Shown piece by piece: positions 16,495 to 25,186 of a DNA stretch of 50,969 nt. The translations under genes and the position numbers were made by a program. Within the stretch, counting starts at the first letter, position 1; every line of letters starts with the position of its first letter. The DNA lies in assembly GCA_004347685.1 (NCBI GenBank), contig SLTJ01000014.1:1-50969 (forward strand), given 5' to 3'. This DNA comes from Clostridia bacterium (GTDB lineage Bacteria; Bacillota; DSM-521; Neomoorellales; SLTJ01). The notes under the pieces were generated by a model. The model made no database searches. It was not told where the DNA came from and saw only the letters and a program-made list of their open reading frames with translations.

Positions 16495-17583
16495 TTACAC
16501 GTTGAAGCGAAAGTGCACTATGTCCCCGTCCCGGATGAGGTAGTCCTTGCCCTCCAGGCGCACCAGACCCTTTTCCCGGGCCCGGGCCATAGAGCCGCAG
16601 GCCGCCAGGTCGTCATAGCCAACGACCTCAGCCCGGATGAACCCGCGCTCAATGTCCGAGTGCACCTTACCAGCAGCCTTGCGGGCCGGCGTATCCTGCC
16701 TGATGGTCCAGGCCTTGACCTCGTCTTCCCCCACGGTAAAGAAGGACACCAGGCCCAAGACCTGGTACATGGCCCGGGCCAGGCGCACGAGACCGGGTTC
16801 GGCAATGCCCAGATCCTCCAGAAAGGCCGGCTGGTCTTCCGGGGCGAGCTGGCTGATCTCCGCCTCGGCCCGGGCGGAAATGGCCAGCAGCGGTCTCTCC
16901 TGTTCGGTGGCATAGGCCAATAGCCTGTCAGCTTCTGGAAACTGTCCACTAGTCAATTGGGTCTCATCCACGTTTACCACCAGGATAACCGGCTTGCGGG
17001 TCAGAAAACCCAGGTTGGTCACGATGATCTCCTCTTCCGGACTGAACTCTTGCCGGGAGAGAAATTTTTCCGCTTCCAGGGTGGCAATACAACGCTCCAG
17101 GATTTCCAGTTCCTTTTCCTGTTCCGGCTTGATCTTCTTGGCCTGACTGATCCGCTCCCGCCGCTTCTCCGCCAGGTCCAGATCGGCCAGGACGAGCTCC
17201 AAATTCACGGCCCGTAAATCCCGCCACGGGTCAACGGACCCCTCCACATGCAGCACTTCCGGGTTGCTGAAAGCCCGTAAGATATACACCAGGGCGTCAA
17301 CCTCCCGCACCCCGGCCAGGAAGGCTTCCCCCCCCTGGCCGGCCCCCCGCGTCAGGCCAGGGACGTCAACCACCTCGATCTGGGCATAAGTAGTTTTACG
17401 CGGTTTGTATCGAGACGCGAGAAAATCCACCCGGACGTCGGGCACCGTGGCCGTGCCACGGTGGGTATCCTTCCGGCCGCTCACAAACCTGGAAGTGTCT
17501 GCTCCGGCCCCGGTGAGCAGGTTATAAAAGGTAGTTTTGCCTACCGTGGGCAGGCCAATCAGGCCGCAAGACAGGGCCAACAA
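16495..17583 (-). CDS. ychF: Redox-regulated ATPase YchF (OBG family)
   Basis: About 362 residues, the normal size. G1 loop GLIGLPTVGKTTFYNLLTG at the start, G3 DVPGLTRGAGQGGEAFLAGVREVDALVYILRAF, and NVDE where other Obg proteins have NKxD, the change that makes YchF an ATPase. The C-terminal TGS domain carries AWTIRQDTPARKAAGKVHSD and ERGFIRAEVVGYDDL. It binds ribosomes and affects stress responses. The start is taken as TTG at 17583 (or the adjacent TTG), behind AGGTGGTG; a longer in-frame extension to 17763 does not look like YchF. Confidence 0.92.
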   Translation of the reverse strand: MLALSCGLIGLPTVGKTTFYNLLTGAGADTSRFVSGRKDTHRGTATVPDVRVDFLASRYKPRKTTYAQIEVVDVPGLTRGAGQGGEAFLAGVREVDALVYILRAFSNPEVLHVEGSVDPWRDLRAVNLELVLADLDLAEKRRERISQAKKIKPEQEKELEILERCIATLEAEKFLSRQEFSPEEEIIVTNLGFLTRKPVILVVNVDETQLTSGQFPEADRLLAYATEQERPLLAISARAEAEISQLAPEDQPAFLEDLGIAEPGLVRLARAMYQVLGLVSFFTVGEDEVKAWTIRQDTPARKAAGKVHSDIERGFIRAEVVGYDDLAACGSMARAREKGLVRLEGKDYLIRDGDIVHFRFNV

Positions 17584-17856
17584 GCTCACCACCTTTGGCT
17601 GACGATACCCAAGCCGTATTTTTCTCCATTGTAACCCGGGGGCCACCGGAAGTAAAGGGAAGGTTTCCGAGGCCGCTCCAATTTCCCTGCCCTGCTCCGC
17701 CCGTTCAATCCCCCCTGGGCTCTGACCAGGGTCCCTTAGTGGCTGCGGCGGACTGTGCGGCACCTATGCCTTACGGGTATAAACCCGTTGCAGTATGGCC
17801 CGCGCGGGGTTATAATAGGGTTATCATCAGGTTAAAAACAGAGGCGGGGTGGTAAG

Positions 17857-18678
17857 ATGCGGCAAGTAAATGACCGGCTGTCCTACCTGCCGGATAGTGA
17901 TCTGAGTTTTCTGGTACAGGCCGTAGCTACCCAGCGCACAGACCATGTGCACATCAAGGAAATCATCCGCGACAAACCGGACCTCATTGACATCATGCTG
18001 GACGATCCCCAGGTAGTGACCAAAATCAAAGAGAAGCAGGAAATGCTGCTGCAGCTCTCACCTTACATCTTCTTTACCGTCCTGTTACGCCAGGTAAAAA
18101 GGGAACTGCGAGACAGCACCTTTACCTTGGAACTGCTGGAAACCGCCGAGGAAATTCCGGTCTTTGACAGCCCGGAGGTAGTCCGGCTGCTGGAGAACGA
18201 CCTGCTGCTGGACTACCTGGCCGAACTTCTAACCACCTTCACCCGCACCTACGGCGGCGCTTTCTATTACCGGGTGGGAAACAGGTGGTATCGCCGCCGT
18301 TTCAGCGACCTGGACATGGATGATTTGCTTTCCCTGCTGGAACTGCTGGAGCCGGAAAACCGCTTCCCGATCTACAAGAGACTCGGCGACCTCAGCCTGT
18401 TCCTGACCGGCATCTTCCCCGCGGCCGTGGTGCGGCGGCCCGAAATATACGCCTCCCGCCACAGCCACGGCCACCGGCTGGAAGAATACCTGGAACTGGG
18501 GCCCCAGTTCTACCTGAAGGCTGCCGCCTGTCCGGAGGCACAGCGGGAGCACATCCAGGGAATACTGCAGGTGTTAAGCAGTAATTTCGCCATGGCTCGC
18601 AAGCCGCTAAACGTGCTAGCGCAAAAGTACATGGGGTCTAACCGCTGTCGTTGGTTCAGCCTTGAGAGCGGAAGCTAA
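17857..18678 (+). CDS. Conserved hypothetical protein
   Basis: 273 residues, soluble, mostly helical and rich in Leu, Asp, Glu and Arg. Features: HIKEIIRDKPDLIDIMLDDPQVVTKI near the start, VLLRQVKRELRD, LLDYLAELLTTFTRTYGG in the middle, and YKRLGDLSLFLTGIFP followed by a helix-rich end. No transmembrane segment or signal, no obvious catalytic motif. ATG after GGGGTGGTAAG. It stands alone on the plus strand between ychF and the namA remnant. Helix packing and the acidic/hydrophobic pattern suggest a binding protein, but I do not recognise the family. Confidence 0.7.
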   Translation: MRQVNDRLSYLPDSDLSFLVQAVATQRTDHVHIKEIIRDKPDLIDIMLDDPQVVTKIKEKQEMLLQLSPYIFFTVLLRQVKRELRDSTFTLELLETAEEIPVFDSPEVVRLLENDLLLDYLAELLTTFTRTYGGAFYYRVGNRWYRRRFSDLDMDDLLSLLELLEPENRFPIYKRLGDLSLFLTGIFPAAVVRRPEIYASRHSHGHRLEEYLELGPQFYLKAAACPEAQREHIQGILQVLSSNFAMARKPLNVLAQKYMGSNRCRWFSLESGS

Positions 18679-18682
18679 ACTG

Positions 18683-19159
18683 CTAAAACACGCGCGCGTA
18701 GGGCTGCGGCGCCAGCTTGTCTACCTCCAATCCCAGCCGCCTGGCCGCTGCCAATGCCCAGTAAGGGTGACGCAGCATAGCCCGCCCTACCGCCACCAGG
18801 TCGGCATGCTGGCTACGGACGGCAAAATCGGCCAGTTCTGGTACCCCCAGACCCCCGGTAGCCATAACTGGCCCGCCGGCCCTCTCCTTGACCTGCCGGG
18901 ACGCGGGTAACTGCCACCCCGGCCACGGCTCTGGCGCGCCTGGACCGGCTCCAGCTCCGGTACAATCAATCAGGTCCGCACCAGCCTGGTAAAGGATAGG
19001 CGCCAGCTCCAAGATTTCCTCCAGGTGATATCCGGTATCCAGATATTCGTCCGTACATACCCCGTGGAGCTCGACCACGTCAAAACCGGCCTTAGCGGCC
19101 AGACCAGCCGCATGCGCAAAGGCCGCGACCACAGCGGCTGGGGCATAACAGCGTGGCAT
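18683..19159 (-). pseudogene. namA: Remnant of an NADPH dehydrogenase / old yellow enzyme (NamA/YqjM-like)
   Basis: A 159-codon frame with pieces of the FMN-binding TIM barrel but not the whole. FAHAAGLAAKAGFDVVELHG matches the mid-barrel segment, yet the HGAHGYL...FLSP and DEYGGS region that should follow is missing. GADLIDCTGAGAG, VMATGGLGVPELADFAV and ADLVAVGRAMLRHPYWA then match later strands and the phosphate-binding loop, and the end resembles the YqjM C-terminus. Full family members are about 340 residues; the first ~140 and an internal block of ~85 are gone. It lies between a convergent hypothetical gene and the terminator of the tRNA cluster. Confidence 0.75.
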
Positions 19160-19196
19160 TCACCCTTGACACCTAGCACCACTTCTTGCCGGGCGT

Positions 19197-19230
19197 AGAA
19201 AAAGAGGCTGTCATGTGCTTTGACAGCCTC
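19197..19230 (-). terminator. Terminator of the tRNA cluster
   Basis: Minus strand GAGGCTGTCA-AAGCACA-TGACAGCCTC, a perfect 10-bp stem, followed by TTTTTCT. It lies about 100 bases past the tRNA-Thr 3' end. Confidence 0.9.
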
Positions 19231-19326
19231 CTCCACGGGCAATTGTGCTTGGATTGGGCACGAACCCTGCATTTGGGTTGTTGAAAATAGCTCTCAACCT
19301 GCAATCCATTGGCGCTGTTGACTTGC

Positions 19327-19402
19327 TGGAGCCCACAACCGGGATTGAACCGGTGACCTCCGCCTTACCAAGGCGACGCTCTACCAACTGAGCTATGTGG
19401 GC
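19327..19402 (-). tRNA. tRNA-Thr (anticodon GGT)
   Basis: 76 bases with CCA encoded. 7-bp acceptor GCCCACA/TGTGGGC, D arm AGCTCAGTTGGTAGAGC, anticodon loop TTGGTAA (GGT), and T arm CCGGTTCAATCCCGG. The initiator tRNA is one base upstream in the same transcript. Confidence 0.95.
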
Positions 19403-19403
19403 A

Positions 19404-19479
<76 letters not shown>

Positions 19480-19487
19480 GTTATATA

Positions 19488-19583
19488 GATGTGTGAGGTG
19501 AGAGGTTAGAGGTGGGATTTTCTATGGTTGGCATTGGCCGTAGGCTAATGCCTTCTTTAGTCCAACTTCTCACATCCCACATC
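19488..19583. repeat. Heptad-derived inverted repeat between two tRNA genes
   Basis: Left arm GATGTGTGAGGTGAGAGGT (19488-19506) pairs with right arm ACTTCTCACATCCCACATC (19565-19583) at 16 of 19 positions. Both arms are built of the same 7-base units (GGTGAGA, GGTTAGA, GGTGGGA) found at 12064 and 14592. It fills the gap between tRNA-Tyr and initiator tRNA-Met. Confidence 0.65.
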
Positions 19584-19595
19584 TCACTTCTCAAA

Positions 19596-19680
19596 TGGTG
19601 GAGGGGGCTGGATTCGAACCAGCGAAGGCTCCGCCAACAGATTTACAGTCTGCCCCCTTTGGCCGCTCGGGAACCCCTCC
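19596..19680 (-). tRNA. tRNA-Tyr (anticodon GTA)
   Basis: 85 bases with CCA encoded. Acceptor GGAGGGG/CCCCTCC, anticodon loop CTGTAAA (GTA), a long variable arm (TTGGCGGAGCCTTCG) as expected for class II tRNA-Tyr, and T arm GCTGGTTCGAATCCAGC. First gene of the three-tRNA cluster. Confidence 0.95.
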
Positions 19681-19809
19681 AACTGCAGAAGCTATTATAG
19701 CACGCTCTTTGCCGACCGTCAAGGAATTACCCCATAAAAAATACATGAAAAACGGAGCGTGACCCCAGAGGAGTGCGATAGAGGCTGGTGGCGCCTGGAC
19801 GCCATGGGG

Positions 19810-19943
19810 GTCTACTCAGGCCACCGCCTATCACGCCGCTGTCAGCGGCCTTGCCGTCACTTTCGCGCAGCCTGACAACCCGGCTTACGTTTTCAGTCGT
19901 TCGCCGCCCAACCTCCGATCGGCCTGACAGGCCGAGTAGTTAC
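19810..19943 (+). mobile_element. TIR element, copy 2 (MITE-like)
   Basis: 134 bases from GTCTACTCAGGCC to GGCCGAGTAGTTAC. It is near-identical in parts to copy 3 at 24935 (CCACCGCCTATCAC, CAGTCGTTCGCCGCC, GGCCGAGTAGTTAC). It ends three bases before the sigH stop, so it forms the start of the sigH 3' untranslated region. No coding capacity. The remaining bases 19681-19809 hold nothing I recognise. Confidence 0.8.
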
Positions 19944-19946
19944 CGT

Positions 19947-20594
19947 CTAAAAGCCGTCTCTCTTTTCCAGGTAGCGCTCCAGCTTCCTTTTTACCCGCTG
20001 CAGGGCGTTATCTATGGACTTGACATGGCGCTTGAGGGCCACAGCTATCTCCTGGTACGACTTGCCCTCCAGATAGGACATGAGTACCTGCCATTCCAGG
20101 GCGCTGAGGATCTCCCCCATCTTTTCCTCGATGTCATCAAACTCTTCGCGGCTGATAATAAGTTCTTCAGGATCGCTCACCTTTGACCCCGAAATAATGT
20201 CAAGCAGGGTCCGGTCAGACTCCTCATCGTAAATCGGCTTGTTCAGGGAAACGTAGGAATTTAGGGGGATATGCTTCTGACGTGTGGCCGTCTTGATAGC
20301 AGTGATTATCTGACGGGTAACGCACAGCTCGGCAAAGGCCCGGAATGAAGACAGCTTGTCGCCACGAAAATCACGGATGGCCTTATAAAGACCGATCATT
20401 CCTTCCTGAATAATATCCTCGCGGTCGGCACCGATAAGAAAGTAGGACCGGGCTTTGGCCCGCACAAAGTTCCTGTACTTATTGATCAGGTATTCCTGGG
20501 CTGTGTCATCACCCTCCTGGGCCATCTCCACCAGCTCTTCGTCCTCCGCCAAGACGTAGGGGTCGTACATCTCCCTCTGAACCTCGGCGCCCAT
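19947..20594 (-). CDS. sigH: RNA polymerase sporulation sigma factor SigH
   Basis: About 215 residues. Region 2 is highly conserved: EEYLINKYRNFVRAKARSYF-type sequence, DREDIIQEGMIGLYKAIRDF, SFRAFAELCVTRQIITAIKTATRQKH. Region 4 holds the helix-turn-helix YLEGKSYQEIAVALKRHVKSIDNALQRVKRK. SigH drives the transition to stationary phase and early sporulation genes. Start taken as ATG 20594 (GGTGGGGG upstream); GTG at 20615 is possible. It is the last gene of the yacP-sigH end of the conserved cluster, but has its own promoter (20832-20860) and a leader that contains TIR element copy 4. Confidence 0.93.
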   Translation of the reverse strand: MGAEVQREMYDPYVLAEDEELVEMAQEGDDTAQEYLINKYRNFVRAKARSYFLIGADREDIIQEGMIGLYKAIRDFRGDKLSSFRAFAELCVTRQIITAIKTATRQKHIPLNSYVSLNKPIYDEESDRTLLDIISGSKVSDPEELIISREEFDDIEEKMGEILSALEWQVLMSYLEGKSYQEIAVALKRHVKSIDNALQRVKRKLERYLEKRDGF

Positions 20595-20641
20595 CTCCTC
20601 GCCCCCACCCAACACCTAAAGTAAAGTCTAATTCCTTACTC

Positions 20642-20766
20642 GTAACTACTCAAGCTCCTCCCCTGCCGGGCGCTCGGAGGTCTCTGTCGCGGCAGAGGTT
20701 GATCCTTGGGACCTGGCTAACGCTCGACAGAGGCCACCCACTGGCTGGGCAGGCTTGAGTAGTTAC
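20642..20766. mobile_element. TIR element, copy 4 (MITE-like, diverged interior)
   Basis: 125 bases with perfect 14-base terminal inverted repeats GTAACTACTCAAGC and GCTTGAGTAGTTAC. The interior differs from copies 1-3 but keeps a related stretch (CCTGGCTAACGCTCGACAGAGGCC versus CCCGGCTAGCGTCTTCAG in others). It lies between the sigH promoter and the sigH start, so it is transcribed as part of the leader. Confidence 0.8.
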
Positions 20767-20831
20767 CCTTACTCTAATCTATGAAAGGACGGCCCTACAA
20801 TATCCCCATGGGACTTGTCCAGGCCAGCTTT

Positions 20832-20860
20832 ATTATAAAGGAAGAGCCTCTGAAAATCAA
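20832..20860 (-). promoter_or_regulatory. Probable sigH promoter
   Basis: Minus strand TTGATT (20855-20860), 17-base spacer, TATAAT (20832-20837), directly downstream of the yacP stop. Transcripts would have a leader of about 230 bases that includes TIR element copy 4. Confidence 0.65.
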
Positions 20861-20881
20861 GGTATTTTTAAAAGCTGGAAC

Positions 20882-21409
20882 TCATTGCCGCCGCCACTTC
20901 TCGAACTCGGCCCGCAGCCGCATATCCAGGTAGGCGTCGAGGGGGTTGCCCGGATCTCGGTCACTTGCCAGGATTACCCGCCTTTCCTTCCCGGCTGCTT
21001 GCACCAGGTCCCGCAAATCGCGGCTGGAAAGTCGCAGTGCCCCTTCCCGCCACACCACCTGCTGCTCCACGCTGTCGGAAGTGGCTACCTGAATAACCCG
21101 GGACCCCGGCAGCAGGAAGGATACCATCCTTTCAATAAACATGTCGGCCGTTTCCCCCTCCCGGGTATACACCACTTCCAGAGCCTCCGTAACCTTTTCC
21201 CTTTGCTCCACGGTGCCCTTGACCAGGTGGGCGTCGAAAACGATCACTGCTTGCTGGCCGGTAAAGGCGGCATAATCGCTGAGGATATGAATGAGGGCCT
21301 CCCGGGCGTGTTCCAGGCTCTCGGCCTGCAACTGTTCCAGCTCCGGCCAGGAATGAATAATGTTGTACCCATCTACCAGCAGGTATGCCCGGTCACCCTT
21401 CGTGTCCAC
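20882..21409 (-). CDS. yacP: NYN-domain ribonuclease YacP (Rae1-like)
   Basis: About 175 residues. The start YLLVDGYNIIHSWPEL carries the first catalytic Asp of the NYN/PIN-like fold; VIVFDAHLVKG and RVIQVATSDSVEQQVV provide the other acidic positions; RELRDLVQAA-type helix follows. In Bacillus this protein (Rae1) is a ribosome-associated endoribonuclease. Start is GTG 21409 with AAAGGAG upstream, overlapping rlmB by 17 bases. Position between rlmB and sigH is the conserved one. Confidence 0.88.
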   Translation of the reverse strand: MDTKGDRAYLLVDGYNIIHSWPELEQLQAESLEHAREALIHILSDYAAFTGQQAVIVFDAHLVKGTVEQREKVTEALEVVYTREGETADMFIERMVSFLLPGSRVIQVATSDSVEQQVVWREGALRLSSRDLRDLVQAAGKERRVILASDRDPGNPLDAYLDMRLRAEFEKWRRQ

Positions 21410-22142
21410 CCTGCCCACTGCTCCTTTGCCGGCACACCTCGTACATGGCCACGGCTGCCGCCACCGCCGCATTAAGGGAGGCAATTCTCCCCCGCATGGG
21501 CAGGCAGGCCAAAACGTCGCAATCCCTCTCCAGAGCCGGCCCCAGGCCCCTGGCTTCGCTGCCAACCACCACGGCACAAGGCAGGCCCAGGTCAACCTCC
21601 CATATGGGCGTGGGGGCATGGGCGGCCAGCCCTACGACCCAGCAGCCCCTCTCCTTCAGGTCGGCCACGGCCTGACGGGTACTGGTGACCCTGGCCACGG
21701 GCAGATACTCCACCGCCCCGGCCGAGGCCCGGGCTATGGCTGCGGTGAGGCCGGCGCTCCGGTGCCTGGGAACCACCAGTCCGTCCGCCCCGCAGGCTTC
21801 GGCGGTGCGAATGAGGGAGCCCAGGTTCTGGGGGTCGGCTATCTCGTGGGCCAGAACCAGAAAAGGCGGCGTGCCTTTACGCCTGCTCACTTCCAGCAGA
21901 TAATCAATGTCAACGTACTCCCAGGCCGCCACCATGGCCACCACGCCCTGGTGCGGCACCTGAGTCAGGGCCGATAACTTGTCCCGGCTCAACGTCTGCA
22001 CCGGAATACCGCGCTCCCGAGCCAGCCTGACGATCTCCAGCAATGTGCCCCGGGGCTCGACGTCGGCCACCACCAGCCGGTGCAGCGGGTGATTTGCCCG
22101 CAGGGCTTCGAGAACCGGCCGCCGTCCGGCAATCGTTTCCAT
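21393..22142 (-). CDS. rlmB: 23S rRNA (guanosine-2'-O-)-methyltransferase RlmB (TrmH/SpoU family)
   Basis: 249 residues. The N-terminal substrate-binding domain starts IAGRRPVLEALRANHPLHRLVV. The SPOUT catalytic domain shows motif 1 LAHEIADPQNLGSLIRTAEACGADG, motif 2 CAVVVGSEARGLGP and motif 3 CLPMRGRIASLNAAVAAAVAMYE, which form the SAM-binding knot. It methylates a guanosine of domain V of 23S rRNA (G2251 in E. coli). It directly follows thyX on the same strand with no gap. Confidence 0.92.
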   Translation of the reverse strand: METIAGRRPVLEALRANHPLHRLVVADVEPRGTLLEIVRLARERGIPVQTLSRDKLSALTQVPHQGVVAMVAAWEYVDIDYLLEVSRRKGTPPFLVLAHEIADPQNLGSLIRTAEACGADGLVVPRHRSAGLTAAIARASAGAVEYLPVARVTSTRQAVADLKERGCWVVGLAAHAPTPIWEVDLGLPCAVVVGSEARGLGPALERDCDVLACLPMRGRIASLNAAVAAAVAMYEVCRQRSSGQGGHEG

Positions 22143-22787
22143 CTAGTCTCGCCTGACCTCAGAAGAAAAATATTCTGCCAGCCACGGCTCCCGGGCCACG
22201 ATGAGGTCGGCCATCTCCTGGACCATGGCCTTGATCTCCCACTGGGCCCCGGGAATAGCCACCCGTTTTTGGTAGACGTCCATGAGGGAGCGCAGATTGA
22301 GGGAGGTGACGAAGTTAGTAGCCGCCCCCCCAGGGAGGACGAAGCGGGCGTCTTCCTTGCGTATCCCCAGGGCTACCAGCCGGTCGTAATAAGTCTGGGC
22401 CCCATCCATGGCGGTGAAGAAGAGGTCCTCTGCCTCGGGGTTACCCTGGATGCGTGGCGGGACCACATGGGCAAACACGCCCTCCCCGGCGTCCCCGGCC
22501 CGGACGTGCCGCTGGGACTGAACCGAGAGGCTTACGCCGATGCGATGCCGGGAATACTGGGCCAGCAGGGTACGCGACACGCCTTCCACCCCGAAGGTCA
22601 TAGTGCAGTGCTCAGTCACGCTCAAGTGGCCGGAATTGATCACCTGCCGGGCCAGCCGCAACTTCTCTTCCCGCGATACCTCGGCCCGCCACAGTTCCAG
22701 GGGAGAAAGAGAGCTATAGCAGGTGCGGGCCGCACACCAAATTACCTGCAGGAAGTCTGGGGTGCACTGCAGCAGTTCTACCTTCAC
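22143..22787 (-). CDS. thyX: FAD-dependent thymidylate synthase ThyX
   Basis: 214 residues. ThyX makes dTMP from dUMP with FAD, NADPH and methylene-THF. SGHLSVTEHCTMTFGVEGVSR and the signature RHRIGVSLSVQSQRHV are visible; FVLPGGAATNFVTSLNLRSLMDV near the end is also typical. The signature has eight residues between RHR and the SQR serine, where the common form RHRx7S has seven, and His in place of the usual Tyr. It occupies the place of mrnC between cysS and rlmB. The start follows GGAGG. Confidence 0.92.
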   Translation of the reverse strand: MKVELLQCTPDFLQVIWCAARTCYSSLSPLELWRAEVSREEKLRLARQVINSGHLSVTEHCTMTFGVEGVSRTLLAQYSRHRIGVSLSVQSQRHVRAGDAGEGVFAHVVPPRIQGNPEAEDLFFTAMDGAQTYYDRLVALGIRKEDARFVLPGGAATNFVTSLNLRSLMDVYQKRVAIPGAQWEIKAMVQEMADLIVAREPWLAEYFSSEVRRD

Positions 22788-22797
22788 GGCTTGCCTC

Positions 22798-24243
22798 CTA
22801 TCCCCGCCACTCCCAGCGGGTCCCGCCAGGGGTATCCTCCACGCCGATACCCAGGCCGGCCAGCCGGTCCCGGATCATATCGGCCATGGCCCAATCCCGG
22901 TGCTGTCTGGCGAGGCTCCTTACTTCCAGCAGCAGGTCAACCAGGCCGGTGACCACCTGGGCCTCCCGGCTGCTCGGGGCTGCCTGGCCTGCCAAGGGCA
23001 GGACCCCCAGGACTTGCTCCCCCAATTCCTTGAGACAGGCCCGGACGGCCGCGAGGGTCCCGGCGTCATCGCCGGTCTGGCTGCGGGCCAGGAAGCTGTT
23101 GGTCTCCCTCACCAGGGCAAAAAGTGCGGCCATGGCGGCCGGGGTGTTGAAATCGTCGTCCAGGGCGGCCACAAAAGTCTCCCTGGTAGCGGCCACCTGT
23201 TCCCGCAAGGGATGCGCAGGGCCGCTTGTGGCTGCTTCGCCGGCCCGCCCTCCCAGCCGCTGCTCCAGCTCGTCCAGTGTCTTTTGCCAGCGGGCCAGGC
23301 CCCGGGCGCTGCCTTCCAAGCCTTCCAGGTCGAAATCCAGGGGATGGCGGTAGTGGGTGCTGAGCAGGTAAAAACGGATAACCGGGCCAGGGAAACGCCT
23401 GAGGATCTCACGCAGCAGGAAGAAATTGCCAAGGGATTTGGACATTTTCTCTTGATCTACGGTGATAAAGCCGTTGTGCATCCAGTAGCGGGCGAAAGGC
23501 TGGCCGGTGTAGCTCTCGGCCTGGGCTATTTCGTTCTCGTGGTGGGGAAAAACCAGGTCGTAGCCGCCGCCGTGGATGTCAAACCCGGATCCCAGGTATC
23601 TCAAGGCCATGGCCGCGCATTCGCTGTGCCAGCCGGGCCGGCCGGGGCCCCACGGGCTTTCCCACCACGGCTCACCAGGCTTGGCTTTTTTCCACAGGGC
23701 AAAATCCAGCGGGCTGCGCTTATCCCCCTCTATCTCGGCCCGCGCCCCGACCAGCATCTCCTCCGGGGAGCGGCGCGAGAGCTTGCCGTAACCGGCAAAC
23801 CTGTCAACCGCGAAATAGACGTTGCCGTCGGCGGCGTAGGCGTACTCTTTATCCACCAGGGACCGGATCATGGCCACTATGTCGGCGATATGCTGGCTGA
23901 CCTGGGGATGTACCGTGGCCGGCCGTACTCCCAGGGCCGCGGCGTCGAGAAAATATTCGGCAATATACTTGTCTGCCAGGACGCCGGGGTCCAGCCCCTC
24001 CTCAGCGGCGCGGGCAATGATTTTATCATCAATGTCAGTAAAGTTTTGCACGTAGGTTACCCGATAGCCTCTATACTCCAGATAGCGGCGAAAGGTATCA
24101 AAAACCACTAGGGGCCGGGCGTTGCCCAGGTGGATGAGATTGTAGGTCGTGGGGCCGCACACGTACATTCTTACCTGCCCCGGCTCACCTGGAACCAGCG
24201 CTTCTTTCCTCCGGGTCAACGTATTGTATATGGTCACCGGCAT
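22798..24243 (-). CDS. cysS: Cysteinyl-tRNA synthetase
   Basis: 481 residues, normal length. Class I motifs: HLGN (HIGH box) in [20 protein letters not shown] at residues 29-48, KMSKSLGN (KMSKS box) about residue 266. Zinc ligands: Cys at residue 29, plus GWHSECAAM and [11 protein letters not shown], are present. It charges tRNA-Cys. Its start lies inside the 3' end of epsC (59-base overlap), so it is cotranscribed with the cysteine synthesis gene, as usual in Firmicutes. Confidence 0.95.
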   Translation of the reverse strand: MPVTIYNTLTRRKEALVPGEPGQVRMYVCGPTTYNLIHLGNARPLVVFDTFRRYLEYRGYRVTYVQNFTDIDDKIIARAAEEGLDPGVLADKYIAEYFLDAAALGVRPATVHPQVSQHIADIVAMIRSLVDKEYAYAADGNVYFAVDRFAGYGKLSRRSPEEMLVGARAEIEGDKRSPLDFALWKKAKPGEPWWESPWGPGRPGWHSECAAMALRYLGSGFDIHGGGYDLVFPHHENEIAQAESYTGQPFARYWMHNGFITVDQEKMSKSLGNFFLLREILRRFPGPVIRFYLLSTHYRHPLDFDLEGLEGSARGLARWQKTLDELEQRLGGRAGEAATSGPAHPLREQVAATRETFVAALDDDFNTPAAMAALFALVRETNSFLARSQTGDDAGTLAAVRACLKELGEQVLGVLPLAGQAAPSSREAQVVTGLVDLLLEVRSLARQHRDWAMADMIRDRLAGLGIGVEDTPGGTRWEWRG

Positions 24244-24904
24244 ACTCCGAATTAACCTCCAGTTCTTCCAGCCGCCGCTCCAGCCGCTCGATCTTACGCT
24301 GCAGGCAGAGAATCATTTCTGCCACCGGGTCGGGTAACTGGTTGTGCTGCAGATCCACCTCGGTAATGGTACGGTCGGTCAGGTGCTGGCCGTCGCGCAC
24401 CACCACCCTCCCCGGCACCCCGACCACTGTGCAGTTGGACGGGACATCCCGCAGGACTACCGAGCCGGCGCCGATTTTTACATTGTCGCCGATGCAGATA
24501 GCCCCCAGTACCTTGGCCCCGGTGCTGATGACCACGTTGTTCCCGATGGTGGGATGGCGTTTACCCTTTTCCTTCCCGGTACCGCCCAGGGTGACCCCCT
24601 GGTATAGGGTGACGTTATCGCCGATCTCGGTGGTCTCCCCGATCACCACTCCCATCCCATGGTCAATAAACAGCCCTTCCCCTATCCGGGCCCCGGGATG
24701 GATCTCAATGCCGGTCAGGAACCGCCCCACCTGGGAAATAAAGCGGGCCAGGGTGACCAGCCCATGACCGTAAAAAAAATGACTGAGGCGGTAAAACCAC
24801 AGGGCATGCAGCCCGGGGTAACATAGGATAACCTCCAGCACGCTCTTGGCCGCTGGGTCCCGGGCAAAAACAGCCGCGATATCGCGCTTGTATCGGCCAA
24901 ACAT
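24185..24904 (-). CDS. cysE: Serine O-acetyltransferase EpsC/CysE
   Basis: 239 residues. Acetylates serine, first step of cysteine synthesis. N-terminal helical part, then left-handed beta-helix hexapeptide repeats ([77 protein letters not shown]), with catalytic His in FIDHGMG. The C-terminus has a Leu/Glu/Arg helix ([18 protein letters not shown]). Expressed from a strong promoter overlapping the ispDF stop, through a leader with TIR copy 3. Confidence 0.95.
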   Translation of the reverse strand: MFGRYKRDIAAVFARDPAAKSVLEVILCYPGLHALWFYRLSHFFYGHGLVTLARFISQVGRFLTGIEIHPGARIGEGLFIDHGMGVVIGETTEIGDNVTLYQGVTLGGTGKEKGKRHPTIGNNVVISTGAKVLGAICIGDNVKIGAGSVVLRDVPSNCTVVGVPGRVVVRDGQHLTDRTITEVDLQHNQLPDPVAEMILCLQRKIERLERRLEELEVNSEYAGDHIQYVDPEERSAGSR

Positions 24905-24934
24905 GGTCTCTCCCCCACTCGAGACACAAATTAC

Positions 24935-25070
24935 CTAACTACCCGGGCCACCGCCTATCACCGCCTTTGAGAGCGACCTCGCCGCCACTTTCGCGAAGCC
25001 CGGCAACCCGGCTAGCGTCTTCAGTCGTTCGCCGCCCGACCTCTGATCGGCCTGGAGGCCGAGTAGTTAC
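24935..25070 (+). mobile_element. TIR element, copy 3 (MITE-like)
   Basis: 136 bases from CTAACTACCCGGGCC to GGCCGAGTAGTTAC. Closely similar to copies 1 and 2 along the whole length. It sits between the epsC promoter (25157-25186) and the epsC start at 24904, inside the leader. Just upstream in the transcript, TTCCGTCC and GGACGGAA can pair around a GC-rich loop, followed by a short T run (GGTAATTTTTG), a possible attenuator or end of the ispDF message. Confidence 0.8.
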
Positions 25071-25156
25071 AAAAATTACCTTCCGTCCGCCTCCGAGACC
25101 CCCGGCCCCGGGAACCACCCCTTAGACCCGAGGGACGGAAAGCTCAACCCAGCCTA

Positions 25157-25186
25157 ATTATACTGGCTAGGGGCCGGCCGTGTCAA
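25157..25186 (-). promoter_or_regulatory. epsC-cysS promoter
   Basis: Minus strand TTGACA (25181-25186), 18-base spacer, TATAAT (25157-25162): both hexamers match the SigA consensus exactly. The -35 overlaps the stop codon of ispDF. Confidence 0.85.

Noticed and set aside
22723-24111. 462-codon open frame opposite cysS
   Set aside because: Shadow of cysS in GC-rich DNA; no motif or ribosome site.
25075-25150. T-box leader before epsC-cysS (AAGGGGTGGTTCC)
   Set aside because: The string differs from the T-box AGGGTGGNACCGCG core, and the promoter lies only about 50 bases upstream of it, leaving no room for stem I and the specifier loop.
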